Source: Desulfosporosinus orientis DSM 765
GTDB lineage: Bacteria; Bacillota; Desulfitobacteriia; Desulfitobacteriales; Desulfitobacteriaceae
Reading direction: 5' to 3'
NCBI RefSeq assembly: GCF_000235605.1
Contig: NC_016584.1
Coordinates: forward strand, 5,395,151-5,459,150
DNA length: 64,000 nt
Position numbers and translations under genes: made by a program. Below the pieces are notes generated by a model, which had not been told where the DNA came from, did not search any database, and saw only the letters and a program-made list of their open reading frames with translations. Shown piece after piece: positions 17,296-25,672 of the stretch; position 1 is the stretch's first letter, and each line of letters opens with the position of its first letter.

Positions 17296-17628
17296 TTAGG
17301 GGATTTCCTCGTCAATCACCCACGTTATAAAATGATCAACCAATTTCAATCTTTTCTCGTCGCAAAGCTGAATCTTTTGCTTGATTTGAGAGAGCAGGGC
17401 GTCATCCGTATCTCTGACAATTCCTAACAGCAGGTAATCCGGCGTGATACCCAGAGCTTCACAAATTTTAAGTAAGGTTTCAATACTGGGAATAGAATGG
17501 TCGTTTTCTATATTTGAAATGTAATTATTACTCAGACCTGTTGCATTTGCCACATCATCCTGTGTCATGTTTAAGTCTTTGCGCCTTTTTGCAATCCGTT
17601 CGCCTAGTTCCTTGTAATTAATCCCCAA
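17296..17628 (-). CDS. XRE family transcriptional regulator
   Basis: 110 residues. An N-terminal Cro/CI-type helix-turn-helix (about residues 7-62: IAKRRKDLNMTQDDVANATGLSNNYISNIEND) is followed by a short helical tail that may dimerise. It starts at TTG with GGGTGA six bases upstream. It is divergent from the receiver gene, with a palindrome in the shared gap that could be its own operator. Confidence 0.88.
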   Translation of the reverse strand: MGINYKELGERIAKRRKDLNMTQDDVANATGLSNNYISNIENDHSIPSIETLLKICEALGITPDYLLLGIVRDTDDALLSQIKQKIQLCDEKRLKLVDHFITWVIDEEIP

Positions 17629-17657
17629 ACGCTATCACCCTGCTTCAATTTATCAAC

Positions 17658-17684
17658 TATGGTTAATTCTTTTAACAAACCATA
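17658..17684. promoter_or_regulatory. Candidate operator in the XRE/receiver divergent region
   Basis: TATGGTTAA and TTAACAAACCATA form an imperfect inverted repeat upstream of the XRE gene. Its position between divergent genes suggests autoregulation by the XRE protein; this is inference. Confidence 0.4.
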
Positions 17685-17699
17685 AGAGTATTTATACAC

Positions 17700-17728
17700 T
17701 TGTAATTGGTTTTTATACGCTTTATAAT
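17700..17728 (+). promoter_or_regulatory. Sigma-A-type promoter for the receiver gene
   Basis: TTGTAA and TATAAT are separated by exactly 17 bases, about 50 bp before the TTG start of the receiver gene. Confidence 0.55.
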
Positions 17729-17778
17729 GGTTCAAACTACCTTTTTAGCTTTCATTTAAAAATATGGAGGAGATGATC

Positions 17779-18177
17779 TTGCTTAATATCGAAATTTGTG
17801 ATGATAGGCCATTGCCCCGTAAATTATTAGAAATACTCCTTCGTCAATATGAAGAAGAAAAAGGAGGGGTATTTGAGATCTGCCAATTCGGCAGTGGTGA
17901 AGAGCTTCTTGAGGAGCTTGATCAGCATCACAGAACTTTTGACCTGGTGTTTCTTGATAATAGCATGAAAAAGCTGACCGGACTCGAAACAGCCATGCAA
18001 ATACGGCAATCCGCTTCCCCGTCAAAATGCAGAATAGTGTTTGTAACCTCTGCAGAAGATCACAAACAGTTCATGCCGGTCCAGCCTTTGCAAGTAATAG
18101 CAAAACCCTGTTCTCAGGAGCTTATTGATGCTATATTAGACCGAGTACTAGGCAAAAAGACCCTACAAAAAACATAA
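17779..18177 (+). CDS. Stand-alone response regulator receiver protein
   Basis: About 132 residues, one receiver domain and no output domain. The acidic pair (ICDDRP), phosphoacceptor Asp (VFLDNS), Thr (FVTSA) and Lys (IAKPCS) are all present, so phosphorylation is plausible. The spacing and the EICDDR opening resemble AgrA/LytR-type receivers more than CheY. No kinase is nearby. The start is taken at TTG 17779, eight bases after GGAGG; an ATG at 17764 overlaps that site and cannot use it. A terminator-like hairpin follows. Confidence 0.85.
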   Translation: MLNIEICDDRPLPRKLLEILLRQYEEEKGGVFEICQFGSGEELLEELDQHHRTFDLVFLDNSMKKLTGLETAMQIRQSASPSKCRIVFVTSAEDHKQFMPVQPLQVIAKPCSQELIDAILDRVLGKKTLQKT

Positions 18178-18285
18178 GATTTTTGCTCATAAAATAGACA
18201 ATTATCAACAGGACTATGCGTCTGATTTTCTGAGATTTATCCCTTAATTATTTTTTTCATAAAATAACCTTTCTCGAAAAACCAT

Positions 18286-18330
18286 AAAAGGAGTCTGCAG
18301 CAAATAAAAGCAATGCTGCAGACTCCTTTT
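18286..18330. terminator. Bidirectional terminator
   Basis: The perfect arms AAAAGGAGTCTGCAG and CTGCAGACTCCTTTT lie between the convergent receiver and aspA genes, with A and T runs on both sides. Confidence 0.85.
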
Positions 18331-18410
18331 ATATTGGTCTCATCCTCACACTAGTAGAACTAGGAAAGGCAAGTGAAGACCGCCCTACCTTACAACTAGC
18401 GATTTCACAG

Positions 18411-19832
18411 TTAGGATTTACTCTTCGTTCCTTCTAACAGCTCCACTCCGGCAATACCCGGTCTGGTCATTTCATAAGGATTTAGAATCACATCCAGCTC
18501 TTCTTTCGTTAAGACTCCCTTTTCCAGGACTATTTCGGCAACAGGACGGCCATATTCCAGGGCCTCTTTGGCAATCATGGAAGCCACTTCATACCCCACA
18601 TGGGGGTTAATCGCTGTGACCAGCCCGACACTGGTTTCAACCATTACCCGGCAGCGTTCCGCATTGACTGTGATGCCCGCTACACAACGCTCCCGGAATA
18701 CTCGGGTTACATTGCGCAGTATGTCTAAGGATTGCAGGAGATTGAAGACCACTACCGGCTCCATAACGTTAAGCTCCAGCTGTCCGGCTCCGCAGGCCAG
18801 GCCGATGGTACAGTCATTGCCCTGAACCTGAAAAGCCACTTGATTGACCACTTCGGCAATCACTGGATTGACTTTGCCCGGCATGATTGAAGATCCGGGC
18901 TGCATAGGGGGCAAGTTGATTTCATTGAGGCCGGTTTTGGGTCCCGAGGCCATTAAGCGCAGGTCGTTGGCTATTTTTGAGAGATTGACGGCCAGGGTTC
19001 TGAGAGATCCCGAAACCTCCATGAAAGCATCGGTATTCTGAGTGGCATCCACTAAATCAGGGGCTAAACCCAGGGGCAAGCCCGACCACTGCTGCAAGAG
19101 TTCTGTCACTTTCTCAATATAGCGGGGATCGGCATTTAAGCCGGTACCCACAGCGGTAGCTCCCATATTGATGATTTCCAGGGAGCGCAGGGCTCCTTTA
19201 ATCCGCTGCATGTCCCTGCCCAGCATATGGGCATAGGCGGAAAATTCCTGCCCCAAGCGAATGGGAACGGCGTCCTGGAGATGAGTCCGCCCCATTTTTA
19301 TGACACTGTCAAACTCCTGGGCCTTATCCAAAAATGATTGGCGCAGGCTCTCTAAAACCTCCAGCAAGTCATTGCCCACATTAAAACAGGCAATGCGGAT
19401 GGCTGTGGGAAAAACATCATTGGTGCTCTGGGCCATATTCACATGGGTGTTGGGGTGGACTCTGAAATACTCGCCCTTTTTTCCGCCCAGAATCTCAACG
19501 GCCCGGTTGGCAATGACTTCATTGGCATTCATGTTCATAGACGTCCCAGCGCCGCCTTGAATCACATCAACGATAAATTGATCATGAAAACGTCCCTGAA
19601 TTATTTCCTTGGCAGCTTCGACAACGGCTTGACCGATCTTGGGGTTTAAGGCTCCGATAAACATGTTTGCTTCCGCCGCAGCCCCTTTTACCATGGCTAA
19701 AGCGCGAATCAGCTCCCGGTGAGGGCGATAGCCGGTGATGGGGAAATTCTCCGCAGCACGGAGGGTTTGGATGCCATAATATACGTCATCCGGAACTTCA
19801 TGAACACCGATTAAATCTTTTTCTTGCCGCAT
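18411..19832 (-). CDS. aspA: Aspartate ammonia-lyase
   Basis: 473 residues. Converts L-aspartate to fumarate and ammonia. The fumarase/aspartase superfamily signature GSSIMPGKVNP is intact at about residues 320-330, and GAGTSMNMNANEVIANRA and GRTHLQDAVPIRLGQEF match aspartases rather than fumarases. In anaerobes it supplies fumarate for respiration or amino-acid degradation. It is monocistronic, between a terminator and a 330-bp gap. Confidence 0.95.
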   Translation of the reverse strand: MRQEKDLIGVHEVPDDVYYGIQTLRAAENFPITGYRPHRELIRALAMVKGAAAEANMFIGALNPKIGQAVVEAAKEIIQGRFHDQFIVDVIQGGAGTSMNMNANEVIANRAVEILGGKKGEYFRVHPNTHVNMAQSTNDVFPTAIRIACFNVGNDLLEVLESLRQSFLDKAQEFDSVIKMGRTHLQDAVPIRLGQEFSAYAHMLGRDMQRIKGALRSLEIINMGATAVGTGLNADPRYIEKVTELLQQWSGLPLGLAPDLVDATQNTDAFMEVSGSLRTLAVNLSKIANDLRLMASGPKTGLNEINLPPMQPGSSIMPGKVNPVIAEVVNQVAFQVQGNDCTIGLACGAGQLELNVMEPVVVFNLLQSLDILRNVTRVFRERCVAGITVNAERCRVMVETSVGLVTAINPHVGYEVASMIAKEALEYGRPVAEIVLEKGVLTKEELDVILNPYEMTRPGIAGVELLEGTKSKS

Positions 19833-19978
19833 ATATTCTCTCTCCCCTTATAACAACTATAAGTATACTGTATCAGAATCCATCCAGTTATGTAACTTTT
19901 ATTAAACGGCATTTACTTAACGCTTACATATTGTTTACTTAATGTCCACTGCCTGACACATCCAGTCACTACTAAACT

Positions 19979-20031
19979 AAAATGGGGAAAGTTCCTGTCT
20001 TACTGTAAAGACTAAGAACCCTCCCCATTTT
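19979..20031. terminator. Terminator hairpin after cimA
   Basis: AAAATGGGGA and TCCCCATTTT arms extend into a longer paired stem with GTTC/GAAC. It lies about 135 bp downstream of the cimA stop, on the minus strand, beyond the E-type palindrome. Confidence 0.7.
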
Positions 20032-20106
20032 ACGCAACATACGCCTCCATGTTTCCCATAAGGGGAAACGAAAAAAATCGCATTCTCAACCGTCTCCCCA
20101 AGCCCA

Positions 20107-20166
20107 AGAGAGTCGCGATCACACGCAGCGACGAGGGCAGGGCCGAGCAAGATGACGCGACCTCTC
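20107..20166. repeat. Empty E-family palindromic element
   Basis: A 60-bp palindrome abuts the cimA stop codon. GTCGCGATCACACGCAGCG on one side and GGGCAGGGCCGAGCAAG-ATGACGCGACC on the other match the outer shell of the 227-bp element at 1704-1930, base for base with few changes. The roughly 175-bp interior of that element is missing. It may serve as part of the cimA 3' end. Confidence 0.75.
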
Positions 20167-21765
20167 TCACCCTGGGTTAGAGTCTCCCCGCCAGATAGTG
20201 CAATTAATAGCATCCAGCAAGGCCTGAGCACTGGCTTTCAGGATATTTTTGGATACCCCAATAGTTCCCCAGACTTCTTCTCCCAGGCGGGTATCCATGA
20301 TAACCCGCACTACGGCTTCTGTGCCATGGGCGCCGTCTAATACTCTAACTTTGTAATTCACCAGTTCACTTTCTTTTAACACCGGGAAGAACTTGGCCAG
20401 AGCCTGCCTTAAGGCTGTGTCCAAAGCATTGACCGGACCGTTTCCTTCCGAAGCAATCTGGACGGTTTCCTCGCCGACTTTTACCTTGACCACGGCCACA
20501 GAATCCAGCTCTCCCCGCAAAGGGTCGCTCCAAACGTGATAATCCAGGACTTCAAAGGCGGAAGAATTCAGTTTGCCAAGAATACGCAAAAGCAAGAGAT
20601 CCAGGCTGCCTTCCGCTGCTTCAAACTGAAATCCCTGATGCTCCAGTTCTTTAATTTCATGCATAGCCTGCTCAACCCGGGGATCATCCTTGCGCAGGGT
20701 GGGTTCAAAACGGCACAGCCGCTCCAGAATGTTGGCTTTCCCCGCTTGATCCGAAATTAAGATGCGGCGTTCGTTGCCCACATCGGCGGGATCTATGTGT
20801 TCGAAAGTACGCTGGTTTTTAAGAATGGCATCCACATGCATTCCCGCTTTATGAGCAAAGGCGCTGCGCCCCACAAAAGGCTGCTTCTCATCAAAGGGTG
20901 CGTTGGAAAGCTCGGCAACAAAACGGGAGAAGGCGGTGATTTTCAGCAAAGCTGCCTCAGAAACCACGTCGTAATCCCCCTTCAGCTGCAAGAGGGGAAC
21001 CAGTGTGCTTAAATTGGCATTGCCGCAGCGTTCGCCAAAGCCGTTCCAGGTTCCTTGAACTTGAGTTGCCCCGGCTTCCACTGCCATTAAGGAGTTGGCA
21101 ACGGCCAGTCCCCGGTCATTGTGAACGTGAATGCCCAGCTCCTGAGGAGCGAATTCCTGCAATACTGTCCGGACACCTTTTTCAATGTCACTGGGCAGGC
21201 TGCCGCCGTTGGTATCACATAAAATAATCGTCTTGGCCCCGCCTTCCAGGGCAGCGGAAATACATTTCAAGGCATAGCTGGGATTTTCTTTAAAACCGTC
21301 AAAAAAATGTTCCGCATCAAAAAAGGCTTCACGCCCCTGGGCAATTAAATAGGCAACGGACTCCCGTATTAAGCGGAGATTTTCCTCTAAGGTAGCCCTC
21401 AGCACATCCCGGACGTGGAGATCCCAGGATTTGCCGAAGATAGTAATGGTCTTAGCTTTGGACCCTACTAATTTTAGCAAAATGTCGCTCTGTTCAGGGG
21501 ATTCCGAGACTTTGCAGGTACTGCCAAAAGCAGCAACCCGGGTCAAGGAAGTCTTGGACTCACGATATTGCTGAAAAAACTCTTCATCCCTGGGATTGGC
21601 GCCGGGCCATCCCGCTTCCACATAAAGACTTCCCATTTCCTCAATTCGTTTAACATAACTAAGCTTATCCTGAGTTGAAAAATGAACTCCTTCCCCCTGA
21701 GCACCATCTCTCAACGTTGTATCATACACCATAATTTTCTTCTTACCCTGGTTCTGATTCATCAT
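20167..21765 (-). CDS. cimA: (R)-citramalate synthase
   Basis: 532 residues. Condenses acetyl-CoA with pyruvate to citramalate, the entry to isoleucine by the threonine-independent route. The N-terminal TIM barrel has VYDTTLRDGAQGEGV with catalytic Arg and Asp, HVHNDRGLAVANSLMAVEAGATQVQGTWNGFGERCGNANL for metal binding, and a C-terminal LeuA-dimer regulatory domain from about 400. The length and GEGV motif fit the CimA/TIGR00977 group rather than 2-isopropylmalate synthase. It is preceded by a ykkC-type riboswitch with terminator, and GAGGAGGAGA precedes the ATG pair. Confidence 0.92.
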   Translation of the reverse strand: MMNQNQGKKKIMVYDTTLRDGAQGEGVHFSTQDKLSYVKRIEEMGSLYVEAGWPGANPRDEEFFQQYRESKTSLTRVAAFGSTCKVSESPEQSDILLKLVGSKAKTITIFGKSWDLHVRDVLRATLEENLRLIRESVAYLIAQGREAFFDAEHFFDGFKENPSYALKCISAALEGGAKTIILCDTNGGSLPSDIEKGVRTVLQEFAPQELGIHVHNDRGLAVANSLMAVEAGATQVQGTWNGFGERCGNANLSTLVPLLQLKGDYDVVSEAALLKITAFSRFVAELSNAPFDEKQPFVGRSAFAHKAGMHVDAILKNQRTFEHIDPADVGNERRILISDQAGKANILERLCRFEPTLRKDDPRVEQAMHEIKELEHQGFQFEAAEGSLDLLLLRILGKLNSSAFEVLDYHVWSDPLRGELDSVAVVKVKVGEETVQIASEGNGPVNALDTALRQALAKFFPVLKESELVNYKVRVLDGAHGTEAVVRVIMDTRLGEEVWGTIGVSKNILKASAQALLDAINCTIWRGDSNPG

Positions 21766-21812
21766 TCTCCTCCTCTTGACTAAGACACTTTCCTGGTATA
21801 AAAAGTATACTC

Positions 21813-21858
21813 AAAAGCCCCATAACGAGTTCCAAAGAACTTGCCACGGGGCTTTTTT
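21813..21858 (-). terminator. Riboswitch expression-platform terminator for cimA
   Basis: On the minus strand AAAAAAGCCCCGTGGCAAGTTC pairs with GAACTCGTTATGGGGCTTTT, followed by TTTTGAG. It lies between the aptamer and the cimA start. It is the likely switch point where the ligand-bound aptamer alters termination. Confidence 0.8.
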
Positions 21859-21940
21859 CCCACACGGTGTAGCCGGCACATTCCAACCTGTATCGCTCGG
21901 ACCAGACCCTTTCAGCGGAACCCTAGATACACTTCTTACT
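21859..21940 (-). ncRNA. ykkC-family riboswitch aptamer upstream of cimA
   Basis: The minus strand reads GTGTATC-TAGGGTTCCGC, then TCTGGTCCGAGCGATACAGG, then TTGGAATGTGCCGGCTACACC. TAGGGTTCCG and GGTCCGAGCG are the hallmark conserved blocks of the ykkC class, with GTATC/GATAC as the closing stem. Within that class, guanidine-I aptamers control guanidine exporters and carboxylases, subtype 2a (ppGpp) controls branched-chain amino-acid genes, and subtype 2b (PRPP) controls purine genes. Location before cimA favours the ppGpp subtype. The class call is from sequence; the ligand is inferred from context. Confidence 0.75.
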
Positions 21941-21984
21941 GTGCTATTATACGATAGTCTACCTTGATATACAACTGTTACATA

Positions 21985-22042
21985 CGAATTAATAACACCT
22001 TTGTCTTAATAACACCTTTGTCTTAATAACACCTTTGTCCGC
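21985..22042. repeat. Tandem 17-bp repeat at the rex 3' end
   Basis: CTTAATAACACCTTTGT-type units occur three times in tandem. The unit nearest rex encodes its last residues (GQRCY) and stop codon; the others lie beyond the stop. Confidence 0.8.
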
Positions 22043-22658
22043 AAACATTAAAGGTTAATACTTCAAGATTTACTGCTAAGTCGACATTTCGAAGCTCAAT
22101 CTCCGGAGGGACATTCAATACCACTGGGGCAAAGTTCAAGATAGCTGCCACTCCTGCGTTAATGAGTTTATCAACTGTTTCTTGAGCCGCGGCCGCGGGC
22201 ACTGCCACAATTCCAATTTGAGTACGATTTTGGCGCACGACAGCTTCTAATTGGTCGATTGGCTGAACTTCCACACCATCAATAACGGTGCCGATCTTAT
22301 TGGGATCTGCGTCAAAAATACTGGTGATGATAAAACCTCGGTCTCGGAAGCCTTTGTATGTACTTAAGGCCAAACCTAAGTTTCCGACCCCAACTAAGGT
22401 TACACTCCAATCAGAACTCAAACCAAGAATTCTCATAATATGCTGGCGGAGATCTTTGACATTATAACCGACGCCTCGAGTTCCAAACTCCCCAAAGTAT
22501 GCCAAGTCTTTCCGCACTTGCGCAGGGCTAACGCCGACTCCATCAGCAATTTCCCCTGAGGATGTGGTTATAATTCCTTTACGATCGACTTCAGTCAAAT
22601 GGCGTGAGTATACTGAAAGCCGAATAATTGTTGCTTCTGGAATTTTTAGCGTTTTCAT
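22023..22658 (-). CDS. rex: Redox-sensing transcriptional repressor Rex
   Basis: About 211 residues. Rex binds DNA when NADH is low and represses fermentation and anaerobic respiration genes. An N-terminal winged helix (MKTLKIPEATIIRLSVYSRHL, then GVSPAQVRKDLAYFGEFG) is followed by a Rossmann NAD(H)-binding domain with VGVGNLGLAL. The start MKTLKIPEATI is the usual family N-terminus and has GGGGGAA just upstream; an ATG four codons earlier does not. The last codons are embedded in a tandem 17-bp repeat. Confidence 0.95.
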   Translation of the reverse strand: MKTLKIPEATIIRLSVYSRHLTEVDRKGIITTSSGEIADGVGVSPAQVRKDLAYFGEFGTRGVGYNVKDLRQHIMRILGLSSDWSVTLVGVGNLGLALSTYKGFRDRGFIITSIFDADPNKIGTVIDGVEVQPIDQLEAVVRQNRTQIGIVAVPAAAAQETVDKLINAGVAAILNFAPVVLNVPPEIELRNVDLAVNLEVLTFNVCGQRCY

Positions 22659-22788
22659 AAGTTCCCCCATTTCTCTGTTGGAATTTTGCCTTAATTTCGT
22701 ATGTTAATTATAGCACTATCGAAAAAAAACGCAATTTATATCTACCTCTAATTTACCAAAATGTTTAATTATTGGATACCTATTAGTA

Positions 22789-23472
22789 TTATTTACCAGA
22801 ATATGCATTTATAATCCTTTGAAAATGAAAAAACAAGGATAATCCGATATTTTTTTGCTGAGCGTCGGTTTGGGACCTTATTTGGTTGTAGGCTTCATGA
22901 AGGCCCACTAAGTCCTTAGGGGGATGCTCTCCCGCCAGGGCTGCCCATAATTGCTCTTCTTGATTAAGGACCTCTTTAGTTATCCCTCGGCCGAGAATGG
23001 TATTGACATTGGTCAGCATAGCGGCGGTGAGTTCTGCTCCATTGCCCCCAACCCGAAAGGACCGTTGGGGGAGCTGGATTTGCTTGGGAATAGTCGAGAT
23101 TCCTTGGGCGGCTAAAAGCTCCCGCAGTTCTTTAATCTCTTCGGCAGAATGGCCCAGACCAACCCCTACTATCCAGGGATTGGCGCTGATGACTTCAGCT
23201 TTATAGCCCAGCACATTCATGTGACCCTTGGTCAGCTGGGCATTTTCTTCGTTTTGAAAGAGCCCGGCCTGACAGATCCAAAAGGAGGTTTTCGGCAAGG
23301 TTAAGATGATGTTGGAGTTTGTTTTTTCCTTATCCTGCCCCACAGTTTTCTCCTGACTGGGCTGGCCGATAAGTTCCAAATAGATTTTTCCGATTCCCCA
23401 GGTCAATAAAGCCAAGGCCACAAGCCCTAAAATCAAAACCACTAAGACACGAAACTGATCAATAATTTTCAT
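22789..23472 (-). CDS. Membrane protein with SPOR-like domain
   Basis: About 227 residues. One N-terminal membrane segment (about 9-30) precedes a linker and a domain (about 62-120) with FWICQAGLFQNEENAQL and GYKAEVISANPWIVGVG, resembling the SPOR fold that binds denuded peptidoglycan. The remainder is helical and unrecognised. The ATG of MKIIDQF is seven bases after GGGAGGGG. It sits alone between rex and the phosphate permease. The SPOR call is by pattern only. Confidence 0.65.
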   Translation of the reverse strand: MKIIDQFRVLVVLILGLVALALLTWGIGKIYLELIGQPSQEKTVGQDKEKTNSNIILTLPKTSFWICQAGLFQNEENAQLTKGHMNVLGYKAEVISANPWIVGVGLGHSAEEIKELRELLAAQGISTIPKQIQLPQRSFRVGGNGAELTAAMLTNVNTILGRGITKEVLNQEEQLWAALAGEHPPKDLVGLHEAYNQIRSQTDAQQKNIGLSLFFHFQRIINAYSGK

Positions 23473-23556
23473 GGTCATTCCCCTCCCGTGCCGCTTAGGA
23501 CAACTTCTCTAGGGGAAGATATGTAACAATCAGCGAAAATAGACCGAAAAGAATAT

Positions 23557-23690
23557 AGAAAACCCGGCTTCGCCAAGCCTTAGCGACGGCGAAACCGTTG
23601 GTTGCACTTATGCTTCAGACGAAGACACTGTCTTCGCACGGGTTAGCCATCTTGCAGTATGCAACAAAAAGTTATACTTTCTGACTAGTA
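23557..23690. repeat. T-family intergenic repeat with M module (T1)
   Basis: It starts AGAAAACCCGGCTTCGCC, passes GGTTGCACTTATGCTT and ends GTTATACTTTCTGA. A hairpin module M (CGAAGAC-ACT-GTCTTCG plus GGTTAGCCATCTTGCA) is at 23620-23656. It lies in the 300-bp gap between the SPOR-like gene and the phosphate permease; the rest of that gap has only a weak CTTGGT/ACCAAG hairpin near 23700. Confidence 0.75.
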
Positions 23691-23779
23691 TTAGAAAGGC
23701 CTTGGTACAAGAACCAAGACCGTTAAAAACTATTATAAATAATGATTGAAATAAGAACAAGGGCCAAGTATAACATTTC

Positions 23780-24787
23780 TTAAATAACTTTAGAAAGGAG
23801 AAAATAAAAGAGCGCCGCCATGAGTGATGTGGTAGGGATGGTCACAACCCAAGCCACCAGCATTTGTTGGGCTACCCCCCAGCGTACTGCCGAGACACGT
23901 TTGGCACTGCCTACCCCCATGATGGAACCTGACACCACGTGAGTGGTGGACACAGGCAGGTGCAGACTGGGAAATACGGTGGCTGTCCAAATTACAATGG
24001 ATGAGGTGAGATCTGCTGCAAAACCGTTAATAGGCTCCAGTTTAAAGATTTTTCCTCCCATAGTACGAATAATTTTCCAGCCCCCTGCAGCCGTTCCGCT
24101 GGCCATGGCCAGAGCGCAGGCAAATTTCACCCACAAAGGAGGGTCCAGAACGGTTTGAGATTGCAGCCCTGCGGCTATAAGCGCCATGGTGATGATTCCC
24201 ATGGATTTTTGCGCATCATTGGAACCGTGGTTAAAGGCCAGCAATCCGGCCGAGAGAACCTGCATCTTTTTAAAGCCATGGTTCAGTTTGGACGGAGAAA
24301 AACCACCGAAACAAAAAGCCAAGGTCTTCATGATAATAAAGCCTAAGATGATACCGACAATGGGAGAGACTATTAAGGCTGCCAGTATTTTACCGATACC
24401 ATGCCACTGCAGGACACTAAAGCCCACTTTAGCCACCGCCGCTCCTGCCATTCCGCCGATGATGGCATGAGAAGAACTGCTGGGAATACCAAAGTACCAG
24501 GTAATAAGGTTCCAGGCAATGGCACTGAGCAAAGCTGCAATCACAACTTCTTGGGTTACATAGACTGGCGATACTATGTCCTTGGCAATAGTTTGGGCCA
24601 CACCGGTGCTGTATAGGGCTCCAAAAAGATTAAAGGAGGCGGCCAGCATCACAGCTTGTTTGGGAGTTAGGGCCCGGGTCGAAACGCTTGTCGCAATCGC
24701 ATTTGCCGTATCGTGAAAGCCATTAATGTAGTCAAAAGCCAGGGCTAAAAATACGACCAGAACGACCATCATACCCAGACTAGTCAT
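23780..24787 (-). CDS. pit: Low-affinity inorganic phosphate transporter (Pit family)
   Basis: 335 residues with about ten membrane segments. The PiT signature repeats are present: FDYINGFHDTANAIATSVSTRAL near the N-terminus and FNHGSNDAQKSMGI in the middle. It imports metal-phosphate by proton symport. The start overlaps the stop of the DUF47 gene by 8 bp. A PhoP-type box lies upstream of the pair, so phosphate starvation control is likely. Confidence 0.94.
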   Translation of the reverse strand: MTSLGMMVVLVVFLALAFDYINGFHDTANAIATSVSTRALTPKQAVMLAASFNLFGALYSTGVAQTIAKDIVSPVYVTQEVVIAALLSAIAWNLITWYFGIPSSSSHAIIGGMAGAAVAKVGFSVLQWHGIGKILAALIVSPIVGIILGFIIMKTLAFCFGGFSPSKLNHGFKKMQVLSAGLLAFNHGSNDAQKSMGIITMALIAAGLQSQTVLDPPLWVKFACALAMASGTAAGGWKIIRTMGGKIFKLEPINGFAADLTSSIVIWTATVFPSLHLPVSTTHVVSGSIMGVGSAKRVSAVRWGVAQQMLVAWVVTIPTTSLMAALFYFLLSKVI

Positions 24788-25406
24788 ATTTTAAGACCAC
24801 ACTTTTGAGAAGATCGGCGATGGATTCACAGTGATCTAAGGTTGCTTCAATGTGTTCCAGGATTTCTTTCCATTTAATAATTTCAATAGGGTCTTTTTCA
24901 AAATCGAACAAGCGGGCTACTTCTTCTCTGTAGAGCTTGTCCCCTGCGCTTTCCAAATGATAGATTTCTTCGGCAGCAGCCAAAATATTGGTTTTTTTGG
25001 AATGGAGATTGCCTAAGTAGGAGAAAGCGGTTTGAATCTGCTCAGCTGCCAGTTCAACCAGATGAACAAGTTCTTGAGCCCCCAGGGATGGTTTTCCCGT
25101 ACGATAGAGGAGCATGCGTTCCACTGTGCCTTCGGCAAAATCGACGATATCATCCAGGACTTGGGCTAGTTTATAGATATCTTCTCGATCCATGGGTGTG
25201 ATAAAGGTGCAATTCAGGCGTTCCAGGATTTGAGTGGTAACGTTGTCAGCTTCGTTTTCAATACGATGCATTTGGGCAGCATCTTCTGTGGAAACACTGT
25301 CTTGCAGCATAATCCCATAAAGCCTTTTGAGGGATTTAGTGATAATTTCAGTGTTTTGGGAAAAAAGTTCAAAAAATTTGTCCTCTTTTGGCGACAACTT
25401 AAACAT
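24780..25406 (-). CDS. DUF47 / PhoU-like Pit accessory protein
   Basis: 208 residues, all alpha-helical, of the DUF47 family that resembles PhoU and nearly always precedes pit. Repeated E/D-x3-D metal-binding type motifs are visible (HRIENEADNVT, LDDIVDFAEGTVERM, HLESAGDKLYREEVARLF). It probably regulates the permease. It overlaps pit by 8 bp. Confidence 0.9.
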   Translation of the reverse strand: MFKLSPKEDKFFELFSQNTEIITKSLKRLYGIMLQDSVSTEDAAQMHRIENEADNVTTQILERLNCTFITPMDREDIYKLAQVLDDIVDFAEGTVERMLLYRTGKPSLGAQELVHLVELAAEQIQTAFSYLGNLHSKKTNILAAAEEIYHLESAGDKLYREEVARLFDFEKDPIEIIKWKEILEHIEATLDHCESIADLLKSVVLKYD

Positions 25407-25525
25407 AGTATACCCCCAACATAAAATTCAACTCTACCGTGGAACTGAGCGTTTTAAAGGCAGAACTCACTACATCTAACAACTTATATGACAACTATCG
25501 GCGTGGCAGTGAGACTCCAGAAAGT

Positions 25526-25567
25526 ATTATACCAAATCTCAGAAATCTTGTGTTAAGTTTGTGTTAA
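25526..25567 (-). promoter_or_regulatory. PhoP box and promoter of the DUF47-pit operon
   Basis: On the minus strand TTAACA-N5-TTAACA (25551-25567) exactly matches the Gram-positive PhoP half-site spacing. A TATAAT -10 lies 19 bases further on (25526-25531), about 120 bp before the DUF47 start. Confidence 0.7.
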
Positions 25568-25672
25568 CTTTTCAAGCCCCAGATTGGCCCCAAAAATGTT
25601 TTATAGTTTGCAAACGGCACTCTGTGCGAGCTTGACAGTTTCGGATAGTAAAACTTTTCCAAAAAAAAATTT

